Shown: in pieces, positions 1 through 9,597 of the stretch
How positions within the stretch are numbered: the first letter of the stretch is position 1
Layout of the letters: each line of letters opens with the position of its first letter
The notes under the pieces: model-generated
What the model was told of the DNA's origin: nothing
Seen by the model: only the letters and a program-made list of their open reading frames with translations
Databases searched by the model: none
Origin: Saprospiraceae bacterium
Lineage (GTDB): Bacteria; Bacteroidota; Bacteroidia; Chitinophagales; Saprospiraceae
Direction of reading: 5' to 3'
Assembly: GCA_016714765.1 (NCBI GenBank)
Contig: JADKCF010000039.1
Location: 1 to 17,237 of the forward strand
Length of the DNA: 17,237 bases
Program-made: the position numbers and the translations under genes

Positions 1-62
1 AAATTATACATACTCCAAGATGTATTTCCTACAAGCGCTATGGTCTTTTTGTCTGAGATTGT
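1..62 (-). CDS. Probable glycosyltransferase (GT4-like), N-terminal fragment at window edge
   Basis: Reading the minus strand inward from about position 62 gives TISDKKTIALVGNTSWSMYN, continuing off the left edge at position 1. A short basic start followed by IALVGNTSWSMYNF resembles the first beta strand and nucleotide-sugar loop of GT4-type glycosyltransferases, which commonly begin with a hydrophobic strand and G-N-T-x-W-S-x-Y-N-F. No ATG is visible in this frame after the TAA just upstream, so the start is unresolved and could be hidden by a frameshift. Only about 20 residues are visible, so this is a motif-level call. Its nearness to the GDP-mannose gene at 1983-3027 fits a polysaccharide locus. 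Confidence 0.45.
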
Positions 63-90
63 CTTTAAATTTTATTAATAAAAGGAATTT

Positions 91-182
91 TCATAAACTA
101 AACTGCAAATAATCATACTTTAAATTGCAAATATTCATAAACTAAATTGCAAATAATCATACTTAAAATTACAAAAAATCAT
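91..182. repeat. 22-bp tandem repeat downstream of ATPase 1
   Basis: The tetranucleotide TCAT recurs at 91, 113, 135, 157 and 179, an exact 22-bp period. The core reads CATAAACTAAATTGCAAA with drift (CATACTTTAAATTGCAAA in alternate units). The array ends inside the last codon and stop of the ATPase gene. It shares CATAAACTAAATTG with the seven-unit array on the other side of the gene (1407-1567). Confidence 0.85.
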
Positions 183-1359
183 GAATGTAAACTTCTCCAA
201 TTCTTAACATCTAATTCGGTCAACTTAATATTCTCGTCTCCATTATAGACAAGATTCATACTTAAGCTGGGGTCGATGTCTTTCAATTTTTTCATATTTG
301 TCAAAAATTCAGACTTAAAGGTTTTACCCGACTTTAGTTCAGTCATCGCTACTTTATTTATGTCATTAATTTCGAAAAGATCTACTTCTAAGCCATTGCT
401 ATCCCTGAAAAAAACATGTCGGGGTCTAAATGTCTGTGTGCTTTATACTTTACCTTTTCTGCAATAACAAATTTTCAAATATGATGCCGAATTTATCCGA
501 TGATTTTAACTTTTCTTCATCATTCAATCCAAGTAAATGGCACAAAAGACCAGTATCAAAAAATATAGTTTCGGTGTCTTTAATAGTCTCTTGCCCAAAT
601 TCTTATGATAACTTGGCAACATAAATATAATGTAACTCGACTCTAAAATGGTGATCCATGCTTTAATAGTATTTACCGATACATTTAGATCATTACTCAA
701 ATCAGTCATTTTCAGTTGCGATCCACATTTGTAAGCGACTAATTTCAGGAAAGTCCTAAATGTGGTTATGTTGCCTTCGACATTTACTAAGTCAGAAACA
801 TCACGCTCCAAATATGTTTTGATATAATTACTATAAAACATTTTGCCAGGTATGCCATCCGTCAACTTCCCAGGATAAAACCATTTATAATCGTCTTTTC
901 TAAATGATTGTCCCAACTATCTATTTGCCCCATCTCTTCAAAATCTAATGGGTATAAGGTGGACAGATCTATCCGTCCTGCCAATGATTGGGTAATGTTG
1001 CGATGCAAGAGATAGTTTTGCGAACCAGAAAGTACAAATCTACCAGGTGTTCGTTTCTTATCCATACCTTTGCCATATGAAAATAAATTTGGCACTTTCT
1101 GCGCTTCATCTATAATCACTCCATCTGTGTAACTATCAAAAAAACCACGCGCATCAGATGTAGCTAAAGCATAAATATCAGGATCCTCCATGCTGACATA
1201 TTGATAATCAGGAAACGCTTGCTTCAGCATTGTAGATTTACCTGCTTGTCTAGGTCCTGCTACACTTATGACTGGATAATACTTAGCAGCTTCTCGTAGA
1301 TGTTCCTTTAATTTCCTGATTACAAATGTTTTACCTTCCATTGCATTTAACTTATTCAT
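179..1359 (-). CDS. AAA ATPase of the AAA_14/DUF4143 family (ATPase 1), frameshifted
   Basis: A protein of about 393 residues reassembled from four or five frames. The N-terminal AAA domain shows Walker A GPRQAGKST, Walker B GVIIDEAQKVP and sensor LSGSQNYLL. The DUF4143 part follows, with YIKTYLERDV, a helix-turn-helix-like stretch (LKMTDLSNDLNVSVNTIKAW), and a PD-(D/E)XK-like end with DSNGLEVDL and ELKSGKT. Breaks fall at the A-runs 877-880, 558-563 and 408-414 and the T-run 455-458, and one added base at each restores the family sequence. The gene reads on to a TGA at 179-181. The start at 1359 gives MNKLNAMEGK; the second Met, six codons in, is an alternative. The function of this family is unsettled; roles in mobile elements or defence have been suggested. 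Family call is strong, function is not. Confidence 0.88.
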
Positions 1360-1406
1360 ACAATAAATAAAGGCACAAATGTAATATTTTCATTTCAATA
1401 ATGCAA

Positions 1407-1567
1407 ATTTACATAAATTAAATTAATGGATTTACATAAATCAAACTGATGATTTTACATAAACTAAATTGAAAGATTTACATAAACTAAATTGATGGAT
1501 TTACATAAACTAAATTGATGGATTTACATAAATAAAATTGATGGATTTGCATAAATTAGACTGATTG
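1407..1567. repeat. 23-bp tandem array upstream of ATPase 1 (seven units)
   Basis: Seven imperfect units of ATTTACATAAACTAAATTG plus ATGG start at about 1407, 1430, 1452, 1476, 1499, 1522 and 1545. Units 4 and 5 are identical. The array ends about 48 bp upstream of the ATPase start, so in gene sense it reads as repeated CAATTTAGTTTATGTAAAT in the promoter region. There are no unique spacers, so it is not a CRISPR array. A role as a repeated operator is inference from position only. Confidence 0.9.
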
Positions 1568-1982
1568 AATATTTCTTATTTTACCCATCCCTGCCTCACC
1601 GTAGTTAGGCCAACCTTCTCACGCAGAGCGTAACAAGCTCTAAAAGGGAAGGAATTTCATGCAAGGTGGTTGAATAGATTTTATCCTGACGAAATTACTC
1701 TTCGTTTATTTTTTAATGATTCTTTGGAATTTCGAATATCTCTTAAAAATGCATACTTTAAATTTTTACCCATCCAACCTTCCTCAAGGGAAGGAATTTC
1801 ATCAAGGTAGTTGAATAGTTTTATCCTTTTATTATTTTACCCATTCATGGCTCCAAAGGCAGGCTAACCTTCTCAAGTTCGATGGTTCAGATTATTCGTC
1901 GTTCCTTTCGTTCGTCGTTCGAACCTGACTACCGTAATGTAGTGAAGGTAGTTTGCTCAGCTTGCCCCCAACCCAACCTTAT
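1568..1982. repeat. Intergenic dispersed-repeat cluster (CCCATCC...AAGGGAAGG and TTCG-rich)
   Basis: No gene is visible. It holds two or three degraded copies of a dispersed element, TTTACCCATCC followed by AAGGGAAGGAATTTCAT (about 1580-1660, 1768-1812 and partly 1843-1876). Better copies occur at 9675-9711 and 14874-14916. Positions 1876-1922 are rich in TTCG and TCGTCGTTC words, and 1925-1940 carries CTGACTACCGTAATG, which also recurs near 14117, 15087 and 16246. The element has an internal palindrome, CCTTCCCTT/AAGGGAAGG, in its best copy. Confidence 0.7.
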
Positions 1983-3027
1983 TCAGTTGGCAGGCCCAAT
2001 CACCCCCTTGATCTCTTGCTCATCTGCTTTGGGGTAAATCAGCAGGGCATTGTCTTCATCAACAACAATGTAGTCTGCCAAACCTTTGATGACAACCGTT
2101 TTATCATTATTGGACATGACGATCACATCCTTGCACTCCATGAGATGGATGTTTTTGCCTCTGATTGACATAATCATCTTTTCAGATAAATATGCATGAA
2201 GACTATTCCACGTTCCCAGGTCACTCCACCCTATGTCTGCAGGTATAGTATACACATTATCCGCCCGCTCCAGGATAGCGTAGTCGATAGATATATTTTC
2301 TGTTTTGGTATATACTTTATCTATGTAAGCCTGCTCTTTTCTGTGTTGATATAAGTCAAATCTTCTGTCAGAATGTCCAAAATCTTTGGCGCATTAGCCG
2401 CAAAGGACTTCAGAATGGAAGAGACGCTCCAGATAAACATACCGGCATTCCACAGGTATTCACCCGAATCCAGGTATTGTTGCGCCGTCTTTACATCAGG
2501 CTTTTCTCTAAATGATTCGACTTTATATACATTACTCTCATTGTGTTCTGTATAATAATGAATGTATCCATAGCCGGTATCCGCCGGGTAGCAGAATACC
2601 CAGGGTCACCAGGGCATCATGACCCGCAGCAAAATCAAATGCCTTCCTAAGAATATCTACATAGGCTACTTCTTTGAGTATGAACATGGTCTGAAGGCAG
2701 CACTGCAAAAGTAGCGTGGGCATCCATCGATTGTATTCTCAACGCTGTATATGCCACATGGCGCTGTATTGTTCATACTTGGTTCGCACAGTATGTTTTT
2801 TCAGGCACCTCTGGCAGATGCTCCATCACCAATGTTTTGTAGCGTTTATTGGTCACAATCAATATATGATCCGCCAGGAATGAGGTGAAGACATCGCTCA
2901 AACGTCATCCTAATAAGTGACTTTCCGATGCCCAAAATATCCAAAACTGTTTGGGTCTGTCTGATGTACTCGATGGCCAAAAACGACTGCCTATTCCTCC
3001 AGCCATGATGGCTATATATCTACTCAT
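1983..3027 (-). CDS. manC: Mannose-1-phosphate guanylyltransferase, frameshifted
   Basis: Makes GDP-mannose from GTP and mannose-1-phosphate for polysaccharide or fucose-type sugar synthesis in the cytoplasm. Reassembled, it is about 350 residues, the usual length for the short GDP form. It starts at the ATG at 3027 with MSRYIAIMAGGIGSRFWP, the nucleotide-binding loop, followed by TSDRPKQF. Later family motifs are LPSDH, YKVESFREKP, GEYLWNAGMFIW, ISIDYAILERADNVYTIPAD and IGWSDLGTWNS, ending VVDEDNALLIYPKADEQEIK. At least six frameshifts occur, for example at the A-run 2943-2946 and in the A-run of PEKN near 2797-2802. No C-terminal cupin/isomerase domain is present. It probably belongs with the glycosyltransferase fragment at 1-62, with ATPase 1 lodged between them. 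Confidence 0.93.
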
Positions 3028-3079
3028 ATATGCTTTTTATTTTTTGTTATTATCTCAAATGGTCTTGACACGCCTATAA

Positions 3080-3142
3080 TTGGTCTTGCAAATTCAATTT
3101 GCAAGCGCACCATTCATGTTGCAAATCCAATTTGCAACGCCA
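3080..3142. repeat. REP doublet 1 (3' side of RAYT)
   Basis: Two palindromes sit with starts 33 nt apart. The first (3085-3105) is perfect, with arms CTTGCAAATT/AATTTGCAAG around one C. The second (3118-3138) has arms GTTGCAAATC/AATTTGCAAC with one mismatch. The surrounding text (TGGTC before, CGCCAT after) also repeats. A half copy, GGTCTTGCAACACC, begins at 3186, about 104 bp on. Confidence 0.88.
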
Positions 3143-3262
3143 TTTTTTCCATTATGCCATTCCTTCATTGACATTTTTTTAAATTGGTCTTGCAACACCA
3201 TTTTTTACATGACTACCTAATCACTCATTTTGACAAAATTACCACTATATTCATCCCATTTT

Positions 3263-3873
3263 TTATACTAAACCTGCATTTACTGGATTCTCTAAAACGT
3301 AAGAAATCACATTGCTCAACATGACTTCATTTCTTATATAGATGTCATAACTTTCTTTTCCCAAAACTGACCTTTTTTTTTTAAAATCTTGTTGCTATAT
3401 CATGCGATAGAGCTTTTATTCTTTTTAAAATGACATCTAGTGATGTAATATTTTCAGTAACCTCGTTAATTAAATCATCTTCTGAAAGCTGAATCGAAGT
3501 ATCTATGACAACATGGACATGATTTGACATGATAGAAAAAGCTAAAAGGTCATACAAATGTCTATTAAATCGATGTAATTCATCTTTCTACATTTATAAT
3601 TTCTGGTCGTTTTAAATAATGCGGTCCTGAATTTAACGAATCTAGTATAACATCATGATCATATAAATATTTCTTTCTCAAGTTAAAAATTATTGTATTC
3701 CTTAATCCATTATCTTCAATAAGTCTTGCTTTGGATAGGTCAAATTCATACTTGTCCCTTAAATCCTTAACCTTAATTACCGGCAAGCTACCAAAAAGAC
3801 GAAAAGTTACAAAAAAAGTAGCTCCAACCGGTTGAATATGCGGCAACCGTTGTCTATATTCAGTTTTGATCAT
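3263..3873 (-). CDS. REP-associated tyrosine transposase (RAYT, Y1_Tnp/IS200-like), frameshifted
   Basis: About 203 residues, starting MIKTEYRQRLPHIQPVG. ATFFVTFRLFGSLP is typical of RAYT N-termini. SNHVHVVIDT carries the HUH metal-binding pair (H-V-H). SYDIYIRNEV near the C-terminus holds the likely catalytic tyrosine, followed by VISYVLENPVNAGLV and a TAA at 3263. Breaks occur near 3588-3592 (after INV), in the A/T run near 3371-3382, and near 3355-3360 (one missing A). RAYTs are single-copy, domesticated relatives of IS200/IS605 transposases that act on REP palindromes. Matching palindrome doublets lie on both sides here (3080-3142, 3906-3968, 4011-4073), which supports the call. Confidence 0.88.
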
Positions 3874-3905
3874 TTTGGGTATTCTTACTTAAATTATCAA
3901 ATCTA

Positions 3906-3968
3906 TTGGTCTTGCAAAAACCATTTGCAAGCACACTGCTCATGTTGCAAATCCAATTTGCAACGCCA
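3906..3968. repeat. REP doublet 2 (5' side of RAYT)
   Basis: Same layout as doublet 1. The first palindrome (3911-3931) is degraded in its centre (TTGCAAAAACCATTTGCAA); the second (3944-3964) is GTTGCAAATC C AATTTGCAAC. Starts are again exactly 33 nt apart, and the flanking ATTGGTC and CGCCAT words are kept. Confidence 0.87.
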
Positions 3969-4010
3969 TTTTTCCATTATACTCTTCTGCCATTGATAAC
4001 TTTTTTTAAA

Positions 4011-4073
4011 TTGGTCTTGCAAATTCAATTTGCAAGCGCACTGCTCATGTTGCAAATCCAATTTACAACGCCA
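4011..4073. repeat. REP doublet 3 (between RAYT and selD)
   Basis: First palindrome 4016-4036 is perfect and identical to that of doublet 1. The second, 4049-4069, has one arm changed (TTTACAAC). Start spacing is 33 nt. Doublets 2 and 3 are a direct tandem of a unit of about 105 bp. The array sits just past the selD stop, so a transcribed copy could fold as hairpins at the 3' end of the mnmH-selD transcript. Confidence 0.87.
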
Positions 4074-4095
4074 TGCATTGGCTGTTAGCGCGTTG

Positions 4096-5143
4096 CTATA
4101 CCACTGTGATGAGATGAGATGTTTTTTCTAGCAATTCTCCGATGGGTTCTGTAAATGCTTTTAGTCCAAAATCTTTCAAAACTTGTGCCACTTCATTTAC
4201 TGCAGACGGGTCAGCTGCAATTAACAATCCGCCACTCGTCTGGGGATCTGCCAAAATGCTCAAGGTGATATGCACATCCAATGTATCTGACACTAATATA
4301 TGGTGGCCATAAGCTTTCAAATTCCTATTGGTTCCGCCAGGTACTGCTTCCAGCCCTATTAATTCTTTCAGCATAGGCGTAATTAATGGAACTTTTTCCA
4401 TATACACCCTACCACTTACTCCACTTCCTTCACACTTTTCAGTAAGATGCCCGAGCAACCAAATCCTGTCACATCTGTCATCGCATGTACACCCCGAGAT
4501 TTTACCCAGTGCTTCGCCCACCTTATTCAGTTGCATCATTTGATTAGCAGCTAGGGTCTTCATCTCCTCACTGATCAGTCCATTCTTTTCTGCTGTGGTC
4601 AAATTACCTTACCCCAAGCGGTTTAGTCAACAAAAGTACATCTCCAGATCGCGCCTGATTATTTTGTTTGATATACCTGATATCTACCAGTCCATTTACA
4701 GCCAATCCAAAATAGGTTCCGGAGCGTCTACCCTATGTCCTCCCGCAGCGAGATTCCTGCCTCTATACATATGCTGCGACTTCCTCTATCACTTTACGCG
4801 CCACTTCAGGGGCCAGCTTATTGATGGGCCAACCCAGAATGGCTATAGCTAAATCGGCTTTCCGCCCATAGCATACACATCACTGATGGCATTGGCTGAT
4901 GCTATTCTGCCGAAATTATATGGATCATCGACTATTGGCAAAAAAATCCGTAGTGGATATCAGCGCCATACCATTTTCGAGATCGTAAACTGCCGCATCA
5001 TCTTTGCTATGATTGCCGACAATCAGGTTTTTATTATCCGGCATAGCCAGATGACTGTGCAATATTTCCTCCAGGATATCAGGTGCTATTTTACATCCAC
5101 ATCCGGCCCCATGGGAATATTGAGTGAGTTTAATTTGATCCAT
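4096..5143 (-). CDS. selD: Selenophosphate synthase (selenide, water dikinase), frameshifted
   Basis: Makes selenophosphate from selenide and ATP. About 349 residues, the normal length. It starts MDQIKLTQYSHGAGCGCKI at 5143; the GAGCGCK motif has Cys at the active position, so this is not a selenocysteine form. Then DDAAVYDL, ALISTTDFF, PYNFGRIASANAISDVYAMG, PEPIFGLAVNGLVD, VPGGTNRN and ILADPQTSGGLL. Breaks lie near 4939-4945 (A-run), 4602-4870 (several) and around 4459-4500. In the last stretch the open frame reads a false CTCDDRC, whereas the neighbouring frame gives the family's VHAMTDVTGFG. The gene lies 136 bp downstream of mnmH on the same strand, which suggests co-transcription. Product use is expected to be tRNA selenation; selA or selB are not in the window. 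Confidence 0.95.
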
Positions 5144-5279
5144 TTTATGGTTTTAGGTATCTATCTTTTAGTGTAGTAGGCAGCCAGCTTTTGATTTCAT
5201 TCTGAATTTTACCCACTTTGTATTTTATGCTATCGCAATTCAATAATATACATTGGTAAACAAATACCCAACTAAACTT

Positions 5280-6345
5280 TTAAACATTTGCACCATACCC
5301 CACATGCGCCAACAACCTGTCAGCATTTTCCTTTGCATGGATTCCGCAAGCTGTATTTTTTACAACTTTGTTTTCCAGTACATTTTTTTTATCCAGGCTT
5401 TTGAGATAAAACTTATCATAGTATTTTAATAGAATACTGAAAGATTCTTTTATTTCTCCATCTATGAGATGATTGACAGCATTTCTGGTTTCGAGACCCC
5501 CAAGCCTTTTTTGATACGGATGATAGCATTGACCAACTTCTCCTGACTAAGACTTCCATACTCCTGAATGATAAAATCAAGCCTTTCACTAAAAGGTATG
5601 TCCAGAAAAAAAACAGGTGATTCGCTCATCTTTCGAAACAAATCACCTGGTATATTTACCGCCCCTATACGTTGACTTTCATCTTCGACCCAGAGAGCTT
5701 TTTGCATTTTGCTTTTTTTGAAAATTTCCCAGAGCCATCAAGTTTTCGAACATTTCTTGTGAGGGCTGATCAGGCATACCTATATTGCCAAATGCTGAAC
5801 CCTTGTGTGACGCCAGCCCTTCAAGATCTGTTATTGTTTCTCCTCTTTCTTTCAGTTCATCTAACAAATGTGTTTTACCTGAACCGGTATATCCCCCTAT
5901 TACTATAAATGGATATTCTTTTGTAAACTGTTCGTGCACCCATTGGCGATAAGCCTTGTACCCACCTTGCAGCAGGTTCACGTCAAACCCATATAATGAC
6001 AGCAACCATGCTACTGCCCCGCTACGCATCCCACCACGCCAGCAATGTATCAGTATGGTTTTTTGCGATGGATCAGTTCCACTTTGGGTTATCATCTCTG
6101 CATCCTCTACCATTTTCCTCATCCTGGGACCAAGTAGTCCAGTCCTTTTTGATAGCCACCTCACGGCTTTCCTGTTTGTACAAGGTCCCCACAACCGCTC
6201 TTTCCTCGTCAGTAAACAAAGGAAATGATAACGCACCTGGTATATGGGCATGATTAAACTCACCTGGTGACCGGACGTCAAGGATCGGAAAATCCATTCC
6301 CAATTTCAGGAACTCCTCTATTCCCATCATTTTTGCACCCATCAT
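5280..6345 (-). CDS. mnmH: tRNA 2-selenouridine synthase (MnmH/SelU), frameshifted
   Basis: Replaces sulfur by selenium in the 2-thiouridine at the wobble position of certain tRNAs, using selenophosphate from SelD. About 355 residues, usual length. The rhodanese domain comes first: FPILDVRSPGEFNHAHIPGA, LYKQESREVAIKK, and the catalytic Cys loop ILIHCWRGGMRSGAVAWLL. Then LLQGGYKAYRQWV, Walker A IGGYTGSGKTHLLDEL, ASHKGSAFG, QPSQEMFENL, LWVEDESQRIGAVNIP and SPVFFLDIP. The tail is recovered from a third frame (LGGLETRNAVNHLIDGEIKE to a TAA at 5280-5282). Breaks fall near 6120-6150, 5705-5735 and 5495-5505. Start: Met at 6345 or the MMG repeat five codons in. It begins 59 bp after the VPS10-like gene and is followed by selD. 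Confidence 0.95.
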
Positions 6346-6404
6346 AGATGATTCATCGTTCCCGTTACTTTTGGCTTTTCCTTCGATCGTTCTACAAATG
6401 CCCT

Positions 6405-9400
6405 CTAAGGTTTTACTACCTTCTCATTGGTGATAAGTGCAGGTACACCGGCCTTTTTAAAAAGTTCGTTGTACTGGGATATATCATTGCCCAAAGTTCT
6501 TTGGATATAAGACTGATAGTCATCCCACTGACGGTCAATATCTGTTAACCTTTCTTTTGCCGATTGTGTCATCCGCGGGTCATGCTGATCCACAAATCCT
6601 TTCAGCTCAAAGTACTGGGCATTCAGCATGCTGGGAAAGTTGATCACGTCCTGAAAATTGCTTTGTTTGGTTTTGTACCAGCTTGCTTTCCCACTGGTCT
6701 ATCTTCTCGATCAGGTTTTTTCCTGTTGTGACCAGTTCCATGTACTGCGGCAGGTCTCTGAACAGTTCGTTGTACTGGACGACCTGCTTTTTGACCTTCC
6801 TGATGTCATTGACAGACTGGTGGATGTCCCCGATCCTTGATTCTACATTGCGGATAAAAGACTGCTGCTCATTCCAATCCTGTGGTTTTACTTGCTTCAA
6901 ATTGGGGTCTTGCAGTACTTCAAATGATGCTTCTGAAGTTTGCCCTTTATACGTGATTTTACTCTTATAAGTACCAGGGGCTAATCTGTAACCCGTGTAG
7001 TCACCGTAAACAAATGCATTAGGTATATCTGGAAGTGTCTCACTCTTAAAGTCCCATGCAAATCTATTGATACCTTTTTCTGCTGGTATGACAACTGGCG
7101 CAGGCGGTCCTCCAGGGAAAGGTTTGAAATCCTTATTTTTAATATTGGTGTATGTTCTGACGACTTGACCATTGGCATCTAATATTTGTAGTTTTACCTC
7201 TATGGTATCAGCATTCTCTGGAAGGAAATAATCCAACAAAACACCTGCGGATGGGTTCTGACCCGTACCAGGCGGCACGCTCATCCAAGAAGGGGTGTAT
7301 GCTTCATATTTAAACGTTGGTTTTGATGCATAAATCTTTTACACTCTCAGGTTTAATTGTTGTTTGTTGAATAGCGCTTATATCATCCAATATCCAAAAT
7401 GATCTTCCAGCCGTAGAAACGACTAAATCATTATCCGCAAAGGCGATATCTGTAATCGGCACTACAGGCAAATTGAGCTGGAAAAGGTTCCATTGATTAC
7501 CTCCATCATAAGAAATGTAGAAGCCTCTTTCTGCACCACCATAAAGCAAATTTTTAACCTTTTTATCTTCTCGGATGACCCTAATGAAATCATCCGACCT
7601 TATGCCCTGATTGATCTTTGACCAGGTTTTCCATAATCAGTGGTCTTAAAACACATATTGGAAAAGTCATTAAATTTATATCGGGTAGCTGCAATATAAG
7701 CCGTACCAGCTGCATGCGGAGATACATCAATACTATTGATCAAACACTCTTCTAATCCCTGAGGAGTGATGGCTTGCCAGCTATTGCCGCCGTCGCGAGT
7801 GACATGAACCAATCCACAATCGCTACCAGCATACATGACTCCTTTTTCCAGTGTAGATTCTATAAGATAACTAATGGTATTGTAGTTTTCTCCACCTGCT
7901 CCTTCATTAGTGATAGGCGCACCACCCAAATCTTGTTTAAGTGTGTCATTTCTGGTAAGATCTGTACTGATTTTACTCCACGTCAACCCACCATCCATAG
8001 TTTTGAAAACCACTTGAGCAGCATGGTAAATTACTTTTGGGTCATGAGGCGAAGCAATCAGCGGCGCATTCCAATTATAGCGATACTTCATATTTTTGGG
8101 CTGTAAAGCTAAAATATTCGCTGGGTACTGTGTGATTTCTTTAGAGTGCCCATCTACAGTATTCAAAACACTAATACCACCTTGATAACAACCACCATAC
8201 AGTAAAACAGGATTTTTAGGATCGAAGGCAACGAAGGCACTTTCACATCCTGGACCTACACTCCAATCTTTGTCAGTAAGACCGATGCCATTGTTCCTGC
8301 TAGAGATTATAACAGACGTATTGTCTTGTTTCCCGCCATAAACCTTATATGGAAACTGCTGGTCTACATTCACTCTATAAAACTGAGCTGTTGGTTGATT
8401 ATTGAGGCTTGACCAAGTTTTCCCACCATTGTAGGTGATTTCTCCACCGCCATCATCTCCCAAAATCATATTTTGATTATTTTCAGGATTAAGCCACAAG
8501 TCGTGGGTATCACCATCCCCACCCTAACTGTAGTAAATGTCTTACCTCCATCTATGGATTTTGTCATAGGAGCATTCAAAACATAAACTACATCAGCTTG
8601 AACAGGATCAGCAAATACTTCCATATAATACCATGATCTTGCCGTGATGAGTTGATTATTAGTCTGTAGCGTCCAGTTTTTTCCACCATTGTCAGATCGA
8701 TAAAGCCCTGCAACAGATTTTTCTGCTTCTATGATGGCATATACTCTTTCAGGATTAGCTCTGGAAACGGAGACACCAATTTTACCCATAAGCTTAGGAA
8801 GGCCATCATTGATTTTTTTCCAGGTTTCACCACCATCTTCTGATTTCCATATGCCGCAACCATTGCCTCCACTTCGTACTTGCCACGGTAGTCTGCGATG
8901 TTCCCACATAGCAGCATACAAAATGAATGGGTTGTGTACATCGATGCTTAAAGAAGACGCCCCAGTGTTTTGATCGACAAATAATGTTTTTGTCCAAGTT
9001 TTTCCACCGTCAATACTTTTATAAATTCCACGGTCTTCGCTTACTCTATCTTCTGTTCGTTGTGCCGCCACGTACACAATATCTGGATTAGTAGGATGGA
9101 TAACTACATCAGAGATATGACGTGTTTTTTCAAGACCTACATTTTTCCAGGTTTTACCACCATCCGTTGATTTATATACACCATCTCCATAAGTAGTCAT
9201 GACACCTCTTATGGCATGTTCGCCCATACCTACATATATGATGTTGGTATTGGTTTCGCTTACCGCAATATCACCTACCGAACTTGTTTTAAATTGTCCA
9301 TCTGATATATTCACCCAACTTCAGGCCCATCTTCCGTTTTCATAATCCACCCCCCGTATATCCGGTAAAGTAAACCATAGTATTGCCTTTGACTCCACTC

Positions 9401-9597
9401 ACAGCATTCGATCTACCACCTCTAAATGGACCTATATTTCGCCACTTCAGTCCTTTGTACAATTCCGCATCTACGGAAGTTCCTGTAGAAGCAATTGAAG
9501 ACGAAGTAGCATTGCTTTTGGATGACTTACTTTTTTGTGCGCTAATGCTTAGAGAAGTGATCAGTAAGATCATGGATAAAGTGATAAATCTAAACAT
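6405..9597 (-). CDS. Secreted VPS10/Sortilin-type BNR propeller protein (often labelled glycosyl hydrolase), frameshifted
   Basis: About 1064 residues. A signal peptide (residues 1-20, ITLSMILLITSLSISA then Q) precedes a Ser/Thr-rich linker and LYKGLKWRNIGPFRGGRS. The body is a long propeller with many BNR/Asp-box units: VYKSTDGGKTW, IYKSIDGGKTW, IWKSEDGGETW, LYRSDNGGKNW, MTKSIDGGKTF, ITYNGGKTW, VFKTMDGGLTW, VHVTRDGGNSW and FYISYDGGNQW, then GRSFWILDD. The C-terminal third has a beta-rich domain (TYTNIKNKDFKPFPGGPPAP) and a helical end. Family members are exported in Bacteroidota; the substrate is unknown and hydrolase activity is unproven. Breaks: about 9320-9345 (two), 8514-8525, 7616-7630, 7300-7335 and 6640-6650. 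Each is rejoined by one base, usually in a homopolymer. The stop is at 6405. Confidence 0.92.

Noticed and set aside
179..1359. Programmed ribosomal frameshifting in ATPase 1
   Set aside because: Several separate breaks occur, and the same kind of break affects unrelated genes such as selD and manC. Sequencing error explains all of them.
1407..1567. CRISPR-like array
   Set aside because: Units of 23 bp are directly abutting with no unique spacers, and there are no cas genes in the window.
4459..4500. Apparent Cys cluster CTCDDRC in the selD reading frame, like a metal site
   Set aside because: It is the wrong frame between two indels. The neighbouring frame gives VHAMTDVTGFG, the conserved SelD sequence.
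5672..6253. Plus-strand open frames of 78-90 codons
   Set aside because: They are antisense to mnmH and lack any family motif; the minus strand carries rhodanese and P-loop motifs.
7774..8106. Plus-strand open frame of 110 codons
   Set aside because: Antisense to the BNR-repeat gene, with no recognisable motif.
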